Assembly (NCBI GenBank): GCA_027019085.1
Contig: JALUXG010000040.1
Coordinates: 1 to 64,000, forward strand
DNA from: Rhodanobacteraceae bacterium
GTDB taxonomy: Bacteria; Pseudomonadota; Gammaproteobacteria; Xanthomonadales; Rhodanobacteraceae
DNA length: 64,000 nucleotides
Direction: 5' to 3'
Below are positions 8,975 to 18,442 of the stretch, piece by piece. A model generated the notes under the pieces. It had not been told where the DNA came from. It did not search any database and saw only the letters and a list, made by a program, of their open reading frames with translations. How positions within the stretch are numbered: position 1 is the first letter of the stretch; every line of letters starts with the position of its first letter. The position numbers were made by a program, and so were the translations under genes.

Positions 8975-10387
8975 TCAGGCGTCATGCCCCACGCTCACGG
9001 GCTCCGGGTCGAACAGCTTTCCCGGATTGAGGATGCCGTCCGGATCGAATACCCGCTTGACCTGACGCATCAGCGCAATCTCATGCGCCGAACGGGTGCA
9101 GGCGAGGTAGGGCTTCTTCAACAGCCCTACCCCGTGCTCGGCGGAAATGCTGCCGCCGTGCCGTGCCAGCACATCGCTCAGTTTTCCCGTGACATGCGCG
9201 CATGCACGGGTGAATGCGTCCATGGCCATCGCTTCGGGCCGCAGCACGCTGATGTGCATGTTGCCGTCACCGATATGACCGAATTCGATCACCTCGAAAT
9301 CCGGATATTCCCGTGCAAACAGCGACTGTAGATCGGCCAGGAACGAGGCCACACGCGCAATACGCACGGAGACATCGTTCTTGTAGGGCGTCCTTGGCGC
9401 CACCGCCTCGGTAATACCCTCGCGAAGATGCCACAGGGCCGAGGCCTGGGCCTGGCTCTGCGCCAGGACGCCGTCCACCACCGCGCCGCTTTCCACGCCC
9501 TGCTCGAACACAGCCAGGGCGGCTTCCGTCGCATGCTCGTCTGGCGCCTCGTATTCAACCAGCACGTAGGCCGGCGCCTCGCCCTCGAACGGACGCTGCC
9601 CGCCCCGCGCCAGTACATGCTTCAGCGCCGCTTCGCTGAAGAATTCAAAAGCGGTCAGCGTCAGATGTTCGCGGGCCTGTGCAAACACCCCCATCAGCGC
9701 GTCCAGCCCGGACACCGCCAGCAGCATCACCGCCAGCGGAGGCGGCGGATCGGTCAGGCGCAGCGTCGCCTCGACCACCAGCCCCAGGGTGCCTTCCGAA
9801 CCGATAAGGAGGTGGCGAAAATCGTAACCGGTGGCGTTCTTGACCAGACCGCGGTTCAGCTCCAGAAGTTCGCCGGTCCCGGTCACCGCCTTGAGGCCGG
9901 CGACCCAGTCGCGGGTCATGCCGTAACGGATGACCTTGATGCCGCCCGCATTGGTCGCGATGTTGCCGCCGATCTGACTGGACCCGCGACTGCCGAAGTC
10001 GACCGGGTAGAAAAGATCCCGCTCACGCGCCGCCTGCTGCACGGCCTCGGTGACCACGCCGGCCTCGACGGTGAGCGTGCGATCCAGCGGATCGAAGTCC
10101 AGCACCCGGTTCATGCGCTCAAAGGACACCACCAACTCGCCGTGCATCGCCACGGCGCCGCCGGAAAGACCGGTGCGCCCGCCGGAGGGCACGATCGCCA
10201 CGCCTTCACGCCGCGCCCAGCGCACCAGCTCCTGCACCTCCTCGACCGTGGCGGGAAGCGCGATCGCGCCTGGGGCGGGCGGGTACTGCCGGGTCCAGTC
10301 GCGCCCGTAATGGGCCAGGTCGTCCTCTGCCGTGAGCAGGCGATCATCTCCAAGCAACGCACGCAAGCATTGGTAGCGGTCAGGCAT
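8975..10387 (-). CDS. FAD-linked D-2-hydroxyglutarate-type dehydrogenase
   Basis: Flavoprotein of the VAO/PCMH fold (GlcD/Dld/D2HGDH group), 470 residues. The FAD_binding_4 part carries PSGGRTGLSGGAV and QIGGNIATNAGG. The C-terminal FAD-oxidase domain carries the metal/substrate motif HIGDGNMHISV and the closing ISAEHGVGLLKK. The ATG at 10385-10387 fits the family N-terminus (PDRYQCLRALLGDDR). It lies head to head with serA. In Pseudomonas a homologue oxidises the D-2-hydroxyglutarate made as a side product by SerA, so that phosphoglycerate oxidation is pulled forward. The arrangement here argues for the same function, but D-lactate or glycolate cannot be excluded by sequence. Confidence 0.85.
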   Translation of the reverse strand: MPDRYQCLRALLGDDRLLTAEDDLAHYGRDWTRQYPPAPGAIALPATVEEVQELVRWARREGVAIVPSGGRTGLSGGAVAMHGELVVSFERMNRVLDFDPLDRTLTVEAGVVTEAVQQAARERDLFYPVDFGSRGSSQIGGNIATNAGGIKVIRYGMTRDWVAGLKAVTGTGELLELNRGLVKNATGYDFRHLLIGSEGTLGLVVEATLRLTDPPPPLAVMLLAVSGLDALMGVFAQAREHLTLTAFEFFSEAALKHVLARGGQRPFEGEAPAYVLVEYEAPDEHATEAALAVFEQGVESGAVVDGVLAQSQAQASALWHLREGITEAVAPRTPYKNDVSVRIARVASFLADLQSLFAREYPDFEVIEFGHIGDGNMHISVLRPEAMAMDAFTRACAHVTGKLSDVLARHGGSISAEHGVGLLKKPYLACTRSAHEIALMRQVKRVFDPDGILNPGKLFDPEPVSVGHDA

Positions 10388-10524
10388 GATGTTCAAGCAC
10401 GGGTACGGAACCTGTGAGTGTACGGCAAGCACATGCAGACACGACTTGATCGATCGTCATTTCCCGCGGAGCATGCGCTCTGGCATAGTCTCGCACTTGG
10501 CCTCCCGTCATCGAACCTGTCCCC

Positions 10525-11757
10525 ATGAAGACCTCGTTTCCGCGTGAAGACATCAAGATCCTGCTGCTGGAGGGCGTAAGTCCCACAGCCGTGGAAGCAT
10601 TCCAGGCAGCCGGATACACGCGTATCGAATACCACGACAAGGCGCTGCCCGCCGATGCACTGCTGTCCGCGATCGAGGACGCGCACATGGTCGGGCTGCG
10701 TTCGCGCACCCAGCTCACCGACGATGTGATTGCCCATGCGCGCCGCCTGCTGGCCATCGGCTGCTTCTGCATCGGCACCAACCAGGTGCGGCTCGACACC
10801 GCACGGCACCGTGGCATTCCAGTGTTCAACGCGCCCTACTCCAATACCCGCAGTGTGGCTGAACTGGTACTCGCCGAGGCGATCCTGCTGATGCGCCGCA
10901 TTCCCGAACGCAATGCCGCCGCACACCGTGGCGAATGGTTGAAATCGGCCGACGGCAGCTACGAGGTCCGCGGCAAGACGCTGGGCATCATCGGCTACGG
11001 GCACATCGGAACCCAGACCGGCGTGCTTGCCGAATCCCTCGGCATGCGCGTGATCTACCACGACATCGAGTCGAAACTGGCGCTGGGCAATGCACACCCA
11101 GCCGACAGCCTTGCCGCGCTGCTCAAGGCATCGGACGTGGTCACCCTGCACGTGCCGCAAACACCGGAAACCGCCAACCTCATCGGCCAGGACGAACTGG
11201 CTGCAATGCGCCCGGGCAGCATGCTGATCAACGCCTCGCGCGGCACGGTCGTGGACATCGATGCCCTGTCCGCCGCCCTTGAAAGCGGCCACCTGGCCGG
11301 CGCCGCCATCGATGTCTTCCCACGCGAGCCCAAGAGCAAGGGCGAGGAATTCGTCTCCCCCCTTCGCGCCTTCGACAACGTGCTTCTCACGCCGCACATC
11401 GGCGGAAGCACGCAGGAGGCACAGGCCAACATCGGCCAGGAAGTGGCGGCCAAGCTGATCCGCTACAGCGACAACGGATCCACGCTCTCGGCGGTGAACT
11501 TCCCCGAGGTGGCCTTGCCCGGGCATCCCAGCAGTCGTCGCCTGCTGCACATCCACCGCAATGTGCCCGGCATGCTGTCCCGCATCAACGAGCTGTTCTC
11601 GAGCGACGACATCAACATCGACGGTCAGTACCTGCAGACCGACGGCGAGATCGGCTACGTGGTCATCGACATCAGTGCCAGCGAGGCCGCGGCCCAATCG
11701 GTGAAACAGCAGATGGATTCCATCGAGGGCACCATCCGGACCCGTGTGCTGTATTGA
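10525..11757 (+). CDS. serA: D-3-phosphoglycerate dehydrogenase
   Basis: First enzyme of serine synthesis: oxidises 3-phosphoglycerate to 3-phosphohydroxypyruvate with NAD, and can reduce 2-oxoglutarate in the reverse half-reaction. The 410-residue length equals the E. coli-type enzyme. The Rossmann motif is GIIGYGHIGTQTG, the catalytic Arg is in INASRGTVVD, and the catalytic His is in LTPHIGGSTQEA. An ACT domain from about residue 335 (RRLLHIHRNVPGMLSRIN) would bind L-serine for feedback inhibition. It shares a 137-base divergent promoter region with the FAD dehydrogenase and is followed 25 bases later by a cupin gene. Confidence 0.96.
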   Translation: MKTSFPREDIKILLLEGVSPTAVEAFQAAGYTRIEYHDKALPADALLSAIEDAHMVGLRSRTQLTDDVIAHARRLLAIGCFCIGTNQVRLDTARHRGIPVFNAPYSNTRSVAELVLAEAILLMRRIPERNAAAHRGEWLKSADGSYEVRGKTLGIIGYGHIGTQTGVLAESLGMRVIYHDIESKLALGNAHPADSLAALLKASDVVTLHVPQTPETANLIGQDELAAMRPGSMLINASRGTVVDIDALSAALESGHLAGAAIDVFPREPKSKGEEFVSPLRAFDNVLLTPHIGGSTQEAQANIGQEVAAKLIRYSDNGSTLSAVNFPEVALPGHPSSRRLLHIHRNVPGMLSRINELFSSDDINIDGQYLQTDGEIGYVVIDISASEAAAQSVKQQMDSIEGTIRTRVLY

Positions 11758-11782
11758 AACCTGCTGCCACGGAGAAACCCGC

Positions 11783-12151
11783 ATGCCCGCACCCGCCATC
11801 AATCTTGCCGAAAAGCTGGCCCTGATCACCCAGGCCTGGTCGCCCAGGGTCGTCGCCGAGCTCAACGACTACCAGCTGAAGCTGGTGAAGCTGCAAGGCG
11901 AGTTCGTCTGGCACCGGCACATGGATACCGACGAACTGTTCATGGTCGTGGACGGAAAGCTGCAGTTGCGACTGCGCGATGGCACCGTGCACCTTGACCC
12001 CGGCGAGTTGTACGTGGTGCCGCGCGGCGTGGAGCACCAGCCGTTCGCGGAAAACGAATGCCAGGTACTGCTGATCGAACCGCGCGGAGTACGCAACACC
12101 GGCGACGCGGACGCACCCGACCGTGTCGCGGAAAACGATCGCTGGATCTGA
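11783..12151 (+). CDS. Small cupin-domain protein
   Basis: A 122-residue single-domain cupin. Cupin motif 1 reads WHRHMDTDELFMVVDGKLQL, with metal-ligand His and Glu residues. Motif 2 reads LDPGELYVVPRGVEHQPFA, with the final His ligand. Such proteins fold as a small beta-barrel and often bind a metal; the reaction is unknown. The ATG at 11783 lies eight bases after GGAG (11771-11774). Spacing of 25 bases from serA suggests cotranscription, but a link to serine synthesis is not established. Confidence 0.85.
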   Translation: MPAPAINLAEKLALITQAWSPRVVAELNDYQLKLVKLQGEFVWHRHMDTDELFMVVDGKLQLRLRDGTVHLDPGELYVVPRGVEHQPFAENECQVLLIEPRGVRNTGDADAPDRVAENDRWI

Positions 12152-12220
12152 CACACCGCCAGGGTGATTTCACGCACCTGCCTGTGATCGGGCCGTCGAT
12201 CCCGGGTCCCGCCTGATCAA

Positions 12221-12245
12221 AAACAAAAGCGCCCCGCAGGGCGCT
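12221..12245 (-). terminator. Terminator after tRNA-Pro
   Basis: On the minus strand AGCGCCC (12239-12245) pairs with GGGCGCT (12228-12234) around a four-base loop and is followed by TTTGTTTTT. It ends the tRNA-Pro transcript and also sits at the end of the convergent cupin gene. Confidence 0.8.
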
Positions 12246-12270
12246 TGTCTCGACTCGGGCATTGCCGCAT

Positions 12271-12347
12271 TGGTCGGGGCGGCGAGATTCGAACTCGCGA
12301 CCCCTACAACCCCATTGTAGTGCGCTACCAGGCTGCGCTACGCCCCG
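12271..12347 (-). tRNA. tRNA-Pro (GGG)
   Basis: A 77-base cloverleaf on the minus strand. The acceptor stem is CGGGGCG/CGCCCCG with encoded CCA (12271-12273). The T arm is CGCGAGTTCGAATCTCGC-like. The anticodon stem is CTACA/TGTAG around the loop ATGGGGT, giving anticodon GGG followed by G37, as usual for proline. It lies just downstream of the ihfA-merR end of the translation block, a common gammaproteobacterial arrangement. Confidence 0.97.
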
Positions 12348-12448
12348 ACGGGCGGCAAAAGAATCGAAGCGGCGATTCTATCCGATCACTTGCAGGAACG
12401 ATAGCTTTGATCGGATATCGAAAGGAGTAAATGGCTACACGAACCGGT

Positions 12449-12805
12449 TCAGTGACGCAGGATGTCGAGAACCTCCTCAAGCTCCATCCGCACCTGGTGG
12501 ATGATCTGTTGCGACATGCTGGATTCGACCTGGGCATCGCCACCTTCCAGGCGGGCACGGGCCCCGGTGATGGTGAAGCCCTGCTCGTAGAGCAGCGAAC
12601 GGATCTGGCGGATCATCAGTACGTCATGGCGCTGGTAGTAGCGCCGGTTGCCACGACGCTTGACCGGCTTGAGTGCCGGAAATTCCTGTTCCCAGTAGCG
12701 CAATACATGGGGCTTGACCGCGCACAGTTCGCTGACTTCACCGATGGTGAAATAGCGTTTGGCCGGGATGACAGGTAGTTCTGAGTTACTGCCTGGGTCC
12801 AGCAT
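12449..12805 (-). CDS. MerR-family transcriptional regulator
   Basis: A 118-residue DNA-binding protein whose N-terminal winged helix reads [41 protein letters not shown]. The stretch [23 protein letters not shown] is typical of the small MerR gene that follows ihfA in many gammaproteobacteria. The remainder is a short coiled dimerisation helix without an effector domain or Cys ligands, so metal sensing is unlikely. The ATG at 12803-12805 lies inside the last codons of ihfA, a 20-base overlap. The frame is open further upstream but carries no similarity there. Target genes are unknown. Confidence 0.88.
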   Translation of the reverse strand: MLDPGSNSELPVIPAKRYFTIGEVSELCAVKPHVLRYWEQEFPALKPVKRRGNRRYYQRHDVLMIRQIRSLLYEQGFTITGARARLEGGDAQVESSMSQQIIHQVRMELEEVLDILRH

Positions 12806-13085
12806 AGCCTTCGACTCGCACCTTGAGCTTCTGGCCCGGACGGAAAGTAACCACGCGACGGGCGGAAATGGGTATCTCCTCACCTGTCTTGGGATTGCGC
12901 CCCGGGCGCTGATTCTTCTGGCGCAGGTCGAAATTGCCGAAACCCGACAGCTTCACCTGCTCCCCCTGTTCCAGCGCTTCGCGAAGCGTCTCGAAAAAGG
13001 CGTCCACGAATTCCTTCGCTTCCCGCTTGTTCAAGCCGACTTCAAGAAACAGCTGCTCGGCCATGTCTGCCTTGGTCAGCGCCAT
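12786..13085 (-). CDS. ihfA: Integration host factor alpha subunit
   Basis: Nucleoid protein that bends DNA sharply as a heterodimer with IhfB. The 99-residue product has the HU/IHF fold: an N-terminal helical dimer core ([12 protein letters not shown]) and the beta-arm with the intercalating Pro ([17 protein letters not shown]). The ending KLKVRVEGY is typical of IhfA. The ATG at 13083-13085 begins one base after the pheT stop, as in E. coli where ihfA is the distal gene of the pheST operon. Confidence 0.97.
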   Translation of the reverse strand: MALTKADMAEQLFLEVGLNKREAKEFVDAFFETLREALEQGEQVKLSGFGNFDLRQKNQRPGRNPKTGEEIPISARRVVTFRPGQKLKVRVEGYAGPRQ

Positions 13086-13086
13086 T

Positions 13087-15468
13087 TCACCCTCGCAATC
13101 GCGCCATGCACTCGCGTTCCAGCGCAGCCAGAGCTTCGGCCACGCAACGGTCAGCGTCCTTGTCGGTAAGAGTGCGCGAAGCGTCCTGCAAAATCAAGCC
13201 CATAGCGAGACTTTTGCGACCTTCCTGCAAACCTTTGCCGCTATAACGGTCAAAAAGCAGGATTTGTCCCAATCGTGCTCCCAACGTGTCACGAACGGCA
13301 GCCTCGACTTTGCTCCACGCGATGTCCTCCGGCACCTCCACTGCCAGGTCGCGCCGCACCGCCGGGTATCGGGATACCGGCTGCGCACGCGGCAGGCGGC
13401 GTGCAAGGATGGCCTGGAGGTCCAGTTGCGCCACTACGATGTCATCGTTGCAATCCAGGGCGGCCGTCAGGCGTGGATGCAGGACTCCAAGGTGACCGAC
13501 CACGCGCCCGTCGCGCATGATGCTGGCGCTGCGACCCGGATGCAGCCAATGCGGCAGAGACTGGTTGCTGAAGCGCCACGCGTCAGGCATGGCGGTCATG
13601 GCCAGCAAGGATTCCAGGTCACCCTTGACGTCGTGATAATCCACGCCGCGGGTATCCCGTCCCCACTGTTCGGCGTGTGCGCTGCCGCAGGCCACCAGTG
13701 CCAGTTGATCGGCTTCCTGCGGCGCCTTGTCACCGGCACCGAAAACGCGGCCGATCTCGAACAACCGCACCCTGTCCTGCTGGCGTGCGCGATTGCGTCG
13801 CAGCGCCTCGACCAGGCCAGGCAGCAGCGAAGGCCGCATGACGGCCAGGTCCGCCGACAACGGGTTGGCGAGTGCCACCTGCCCCTCGTGCAATCCCCAG
13901 TCCTGCAACTGGGACTCGCCGACGAAGGCCATGCAGATGGCTTCCTGGTAGTCCCTCGCGGCCAGCTGCGCAGCCAGGTCGCGGGGCTTGAGACGCTCTT
14001 CCGGGTCGGGCTGGAGTGCCAGTTCACCGGATGGGGGGCGAACGGGCACGTTGTCGTAGCCGTGGATGCGAATCACTTCCTCGATCAGGTCTTCCTCGCG
14101 ATCGATATCGAACCGGTGCGATGGTGGCAGCACGCTCCAGCCCGCGGCGGTGTCTTCCACCCGGCAACCAAGCGACTGGAGTATGCGCACGACCTCCGCA
14201 TCAGGCACCTGCATGCCCAGCACGCGGCTCATGCGCGCCCGGCGCAGGTCCACGAGCTTGTTCTGCGGCAAATCCTCGGGCCGCTCGGCCGTGCTCCGGG
14301 GCCCGGCCCTGCCACCGGCCAGCTCCAGCACAAGTGCCGTGGCACGTTCCAGCGCCAGCGGGGCCAGCTCCGGGTCGACCCCGCGTTCGAAGCGGTGCGA
14401 TGCATCCGTATGCAAGCCGAGCTTGCGCGCACGCCCGCTGATGACGGCCGGAGCGAAATGCGCACTCTCGAGGAACACATTGCGCGTGGCATCCGTGACG
14501 CTCGATGCCTGCCCGCCCATGATGCCGGCCACAGCCAGGGGCGCCGCCTCATCGGCGATCATCAGGAAGTGGGGTGTCAGCGCAACCGGAGTGCCGTCCA
14601 GCAGCTTCAGGGATTCGCCTTCACGGGCACGGCGCACGCAAACCGCGCCTTCGAGCCTGTCGTTGTCGAAGGCGTGCAGTGGCTGGCCGGTTTCCAGCAT
14701 CACGTAGTTGGTGATGTCCACTACCACGTTGAGGGGCCGCAGGCCGGCGCGCCGCAGACGCTGGGTGAGCCAGGTCGGCGAGGCCGCCGTCGGATCGATG
14801 CCCTCGATGACCCGACCGAGATAACGCGGGCAGTCGGAATCGGCCTCGAGACGTACCTCGCGCTGCGTCCGTACGGTTGCCGTGCATGTGGCCGGTGTCT
14901 CGATCTTCAGACGCCCCTGCCACTGTGCGGCTACATCACGCGCCAGCCCCCACATGCCCAGGCAGTCCGAACGGTTGGGCGTCAGGCCGATCTCGATGGC
15001 TGCATCCGGCAATCCCAGCACCGCAGCCAGTGGTTGTCCGGGTTTTGCTTCGGCTGGCAATTCCAGCAGGCCGGAAGCATCGGCATCCACGCCCAGTTCC
15101 TTGCCCGAACAGAGCATGCCCGACGATTCCACCCCGCGCAGCCTGGCCTTGTCGATCCGGACACCACCCGGCAGCCGGGTGCCGACAGTAGCCAACGGCG
15201 CTTTCAGGCCGACACGTGCATTGGGCGCTCCGCATACGATCTGCAACGGCTCGCCTGACCCCATCTCGACCGTGCACACCTTCAGGCGATCTGCATCCGG
15301 ATGCGGCCGTGCAGCGACAATCTCGCCCACCACCACGCCATCGAGTGCCTGACCGAGCAACTGGACGTCTTCGACTTCCAGTCCGGCCATGGTCAGGCGC
15401 TGTACCAGGGCCTCGTGGTCGGCATCGATTTCGACGAGTTGTCGCAGCCAGTTTTCGGAAAATTTCAT
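13087..15468 (-). CDS. pheT: Phenylalanyl-tRNA synthetase beta subunit
   Basis: Large subunit of the alpha2-beta2 PheRS, 793 residues against 795 in E. coli. It starts [12 protein letters not shown]. An OB-fold tRNA-binding domain (about 40-150) is followed by the B3/B4 editing domain (about 210-400), B5 ([11 protein letters not shown]), the catalytic-like core without active-site residues ([10 protein letters not shown]), and the C-terminal anticodon-binding ferredoxin fold ([16 protein letters not shown]). It lies 114 bases after pheS in the same operon and is coupled to ihfA. No truncation or frameshift is seen. Confidence 0.97.
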   Translation of the reverse strand: MKFSENWLRQLVEIDADHEALVQRLTMAGLEVEDVQLLGQALDGVVVGEIVAARPHPDADRLKVCTVEMGSGEPLQIVCGAPNARVGLKAPLATVGTRLPGGVRIDKARLRGVESSGMLCSGKELGVDADASGLLELPAEAKPGQPLAAVLGLPDAAIEIGLTPNRSDCLGMWGLARDVAAQWQGRLKIETPATCTATVRTQREVRLEADSDCPRYLGRVIEGIDPTAASPTWLTQRLRRAGLRPLNVVVDITNYVMLETGQPLHAFDNDRLEGAVCVRRAREGESLKLLDGTPVALTPHFLMIADEAAPLAVAGIMGGQASSVTDATRNVFLESAHFAPAVISGRARKLGLHTDASHRFERGVDPELAPLALERATALVLELAGGRAGPRSTAERPEDLPQNKLVDLRRARMSRVLGMQVPDAEVVRILQSLGCRVEDTAAGWSVLPPSHRFDIDREEDLIEEVIRIHGYDNVPVRPPSGELALQPDPEERLKPRDLAAQLAARDYQEAICMAFVGESQLQDWGLHEGQVALANPLSADLAVMRPSLLPGLVEALRRNRARQQDRVRLFEIGRVFGAGDKAPQEADQLALVACGSAHAEQWGRDTRGVDYHDVKGDLESLLAMTAMPDAWRFSNQSLPHWLHPGRSASIMRDGRVVGHLGVLHPRLTAALDCNDDIVVAQLDLQAILARRLPRAQPVSRYPAVRRDLAVEVPEDIAWSKVEAAVRDTLGARLGQILLFDRYSGKGLQEGRKSLAMGLILQDASRTLTDKDADRCVAEALAALERECMARLRG

Positions 15469-15476
15469 GGTTTAAA

Positions 15477-15505
15477 AGCCGGAAATCGGAAATCGGAAAT
15501 CGGGG
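15477..15505. repeat. Short GGAAATC tandem repeat in pheS-pheT gap
   Basis: The gap between pheS and pheT (15469-15582, 114 bases) holds three to four copies of a seven-base unit, read GGAAATC on the plus strand. Nothing else is recognised in the gap. It could vary in copy number between strains. Confidence 0.5.
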
Positions 15506-15582
15506 GCAGGCCATGAACGATTTCGCAAGTTTGCTGACGCTGCACTTGCAAAGCCAGATGCCCTGCTGCCCATTCCCCGCAC

Positions 15583-16596
<1,014 letters not shown>

Positions 16597-16657
16597 TCAT
16601 TGCCGGGCGCCTTGACGCCCGCGTGCCCCGGAAGGATCAAGGCACCCCCTCAAAACG

Positions 16658-16691
16658 CATGCGGGGAAGGACTCGCGCCCTTCCCCGCATG
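16658..16691 (-). terminator. Hairpin between rplT and pheS (partial terminator or attenuator)
   Basis: A perfect 13-bp stem, CATGCGGGGAAGG pairing 16658-16670 with 16679-16691, with an eight-base loop. On the minus strand it is followed by CGTTTTG, a short T tract, so termination may be partial. It lies 80 bases before pheS, the position used by attenuators in enteric pheST operons. No Phe-rich leader peptide is visible, so simple read-through control or mRNA processing is more likely. Confidence 0.55.
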
Positions 16692-16736
16692 AGGATACTG
16701 CGTCATCGCCGCGCACCGACGGCGAAGATGGCTTCT

Positions 16737-17432
16737 TCAGGCGACGCGACCGCCCTTGAGCTTGTCCTGCAGTGCCTTGAGCTCGTCGAACTTGCCCGCG
16801 GCGGCCAGCTCGGCCTGCTGCGGCCACGTGCCCGGGTCGTGCGAGGCGTAGCGGCTGCCCGCTTCGTGCAGGATCCCGCTGAGCTTGTCGACTGATGCGG
16901 CGGCCAACTCGGCAAAGGTGCCAATGCCGTTGCCGGCCAGCAGTTCGCCGATTTTCGGGCCGATGCCCTCGATGCTGGTCAGGTCATCGCCCTTGGCAGC
17001 AGCCTTCTTCGGTGCAGGCGTCTTGCCCGCGGCCGGGCTGGGGGCGGACTTGGCCGACGACCTGGGTGCGGCCTTGCCTTCCAGCGCGGCCCTGGCCTGC
17101 GCGGCAATGACACCGAAGGCCTTGATGTCATGCACGGCGATGTCGGCCAGGACCTTGCGGTCGACCTCGATGCCGGCCTTGTTCAGGCCATTGATGAGAC
17201 GGCTGTAGGACAGGTCGAACATGCGGGCCGCGGCATTGATGCGCGTGATCCACAACGAACGGAACTGGCGCTTCTTCTGCTTGCGGCCGATGTAGGCGTA
17301 CTGGCCGGCCTTGATGACAGCCTGGTTGGCGACGCGATAAACCTTGCGGCGGGCATTGTAGTAACCCTTCGCGCGGCCAATGATCTTCTTGTGACGACGA
17401 CGGGCGATGACGCCCCGCTTGACTCGTGCCAT
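16737..17432 (-). CDS. rplT: Ribosomal protein L20 with C-terminal helix-hairpin-helix extension
   Basis: Residues 1-119 are a complete bL20 ([18 protein letters not shown] ... [20 protein letters not shown]), the 50S protein needed early in subunit assembly and usually 117-119 residues long. The frame then continues without a stop through an Ala/Lys/Pro linker (about 120-145) into an HhH domain of about 80 residues. That domain reads [25 protein letters not shown] ... at its start, followed by [25 protein letters not shown]. The same type of HhH tail is attached to other proteins in some bacteria. The total of 231 residues is nearly twice the norm. The linker resembles flexible basic tails of ribosomal proteins. 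Whether the domain stays on the ribosome, binds rRNA or DNA, or is cut off is unknown. Confidence 0.93.
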   Translation of the reverse strand: MARVKRGVIARRRHKKIIGRAKGYYNARRKVYRVANQAVIKAGQYAYIGRKQKKRQFRSLWITRINAAARMFDLSYSRLINGLNKAGIEVDRKVLADIAVHDIKAFGVIAAQARAALEGKAAPRSSAKSAPSPAAGKTPAPKKAAAKGDDLTSIEGIGPKIGELLAGNGIGTFAELAAASVDKLSGILHEAGSRYASHDPGTWPQQAELAAAGKFDELKALQDKLKGGRVA

Positions 17433-17451
17433 GGTGGTCTACTCCTGATCC

Positions 17452-17649
17452 TTACGCGTACGGCAACATACGGGCGACCGACTTGCGGTCACTCTCGTTG
17501 ACATGGTTGGGTGCACGCAGACCACGCTTACGCTTGGTCGACTTCTTGGTCAGGATGTGCGACTTGAAGGCATGGCCGGCCTTGAACTTGCCGGTCGCCG
17601 TCTTGCGGAACCGCTTGGCAGCGGCCCGGTTGGTCTTGATCTTGGGCAT
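17452..17649 (-). CDS. rpmI: Ribosomal protein L35
   Basis: Small basic 50S protein of 65 residues ([21 protein letters not shown] at the start, [15 protein letters not shown] in the middle), the normal length. It lies 19 bases before rplT. In E. coli, L20 represses translation of rpmI-rplT by binding the mRNA ahead of rpmI; the 223-base infC-rpmI gap here leaves room for such a site, but no pseudoknot was worked out. A TAGAAT hexamer in that gap (near 17761-17775, minus strand) could be a secondary -10. Confidence 0.97.
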   Translation of the reverse strand: MPKIKTNRAAAKRFRKTATGKFKAGHAFKSHILTKKSTKRKRGLRAPNHVNESDRKSVARMLPYA

Positions 17650-17872
17650 GATGGCGTCCCTTGAATGGTGGTATTCGACTGATCCCGGCGACCGCGCTGC
17701 GGTGCTTTCCGTCCTGCCCGGATCGGCTTGTCATGGCCCGTCCAGATCGGGCCGAATCGCGAATTCTACTATGAACATCCCCTGCCGGGGAAGCCTGTCC
17801 TGCGACACGCCCCACGCCCTGCACCCAGGGCACAGGGACAGACTTGCACACAACAAGGACCTGCGAGCGCGT

Positions 17873-18400
17873 TCAGGCGTTCCTGGGCGGCGCCAGCATC
17901 ATGACCATCAGACGGCCTTCCTGGCGCGGGAACTGCTCGACCACACCCTGCTCGCCCACGTCTTCCTGGACGCGCCTGGCCAGATCGCGGCCCAGCTCCT
18001 GATGCGCCATCTCCCGCCCGCGAAAACGGATGGTCACCTTGACCTTGTCGCCGCCTTCGAGGAAACGCAGGATGTTGCGCAGCTTGATCTGGTAGTCGCC
18101 CACATCCGTGTTGGGACGGAACTTGACTTCCTTGATCTCGATCTTCTTGGTCTTCTTGCGCGCGGCGTTGGCCTTTTTCTGCTGCTCGAACTTGTGCTTG
18201 CCGAAGTCCATGATGCGGCAGACGGGAGGTTCGGCATTGGGCTGGATCTCGACCAGATCCAGTCCGGCTTCCTCGGCCATGGCCAGGGCCTCGTCGCGGC
18301 TCACGATACCGACCTGTTCGCCTTCGGCGTCGATCACGCGCACGTTCGGTACGCGGATCTCGTGATTGCGACGGTTACGCTTGTTGTCGGGGGTGGCGAT
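17873..18400 (-). CDS. infC: Translation initiation factor IF-3, ATC start
   Basis: IF-3 binds 30S subunits, keeps 50S away and rejects non-canonical start codons. The 175-residue product has the N-domain ([23 protein letters not shown]), a Lys-rich linker ([25 protein letters not shown]) and the C-domain ([16 protein letters not shown]). The only well-placed start is an ATC at 18398-18400, seven bases after GGAGG (18408-18412). The nearest in-frame ATG/GTG/TTG alternative is a TTG upstream of that ribosome site. Rare AUU/AUC starts on infC allow IF-3 to repress its own translation in other bacteria, so the ATC is very probably genuine and regulatory. It is 42 bases downstream of thrS. Confidence 0.95.
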   Translation of the reverse strand: MATPDNKRNRRNHEIRVPNVRVIDAEGEQVGIVSRDEALAMAEEAGLDLVEIQPNAEPPVCRIMDFGKHKFEQQKKANAARKKTKKIEIKEVKFRPNTDVGDYQIKLRNILRFLEGGDKVKVTIRFRGREMAHQELGRDLARRVQEDVGEQGVVEQFPRQEGRLMVMMLAPPRNA

Positions 18401-18412
18401 ACTTCGTCCTCC
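18398..18412 (-). promoter_or_regulatory. infC ribosome binding site with ATC start codon
   Basis: GGAGG at 18408-18412, a seven-base spacer and ATC at 18398-18400 on the minus strand. The strong site paired with a codon that IF-3 discriminates against is the hallmark of infC autoregulation. Confidence 0.85.
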
Positions 18413-18442
18413 AGTAGATGGCAATCTTCGACCGTGTCCGGC

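Noticed and set aside
12245-12504. Small plus-strand frames over the tRNA-Pro gene
   Set aside because: They translate the tRNA and its flank; peptides such as [14 protein letters not shown] are the usual artefact of reading across a tRNA in reverse.
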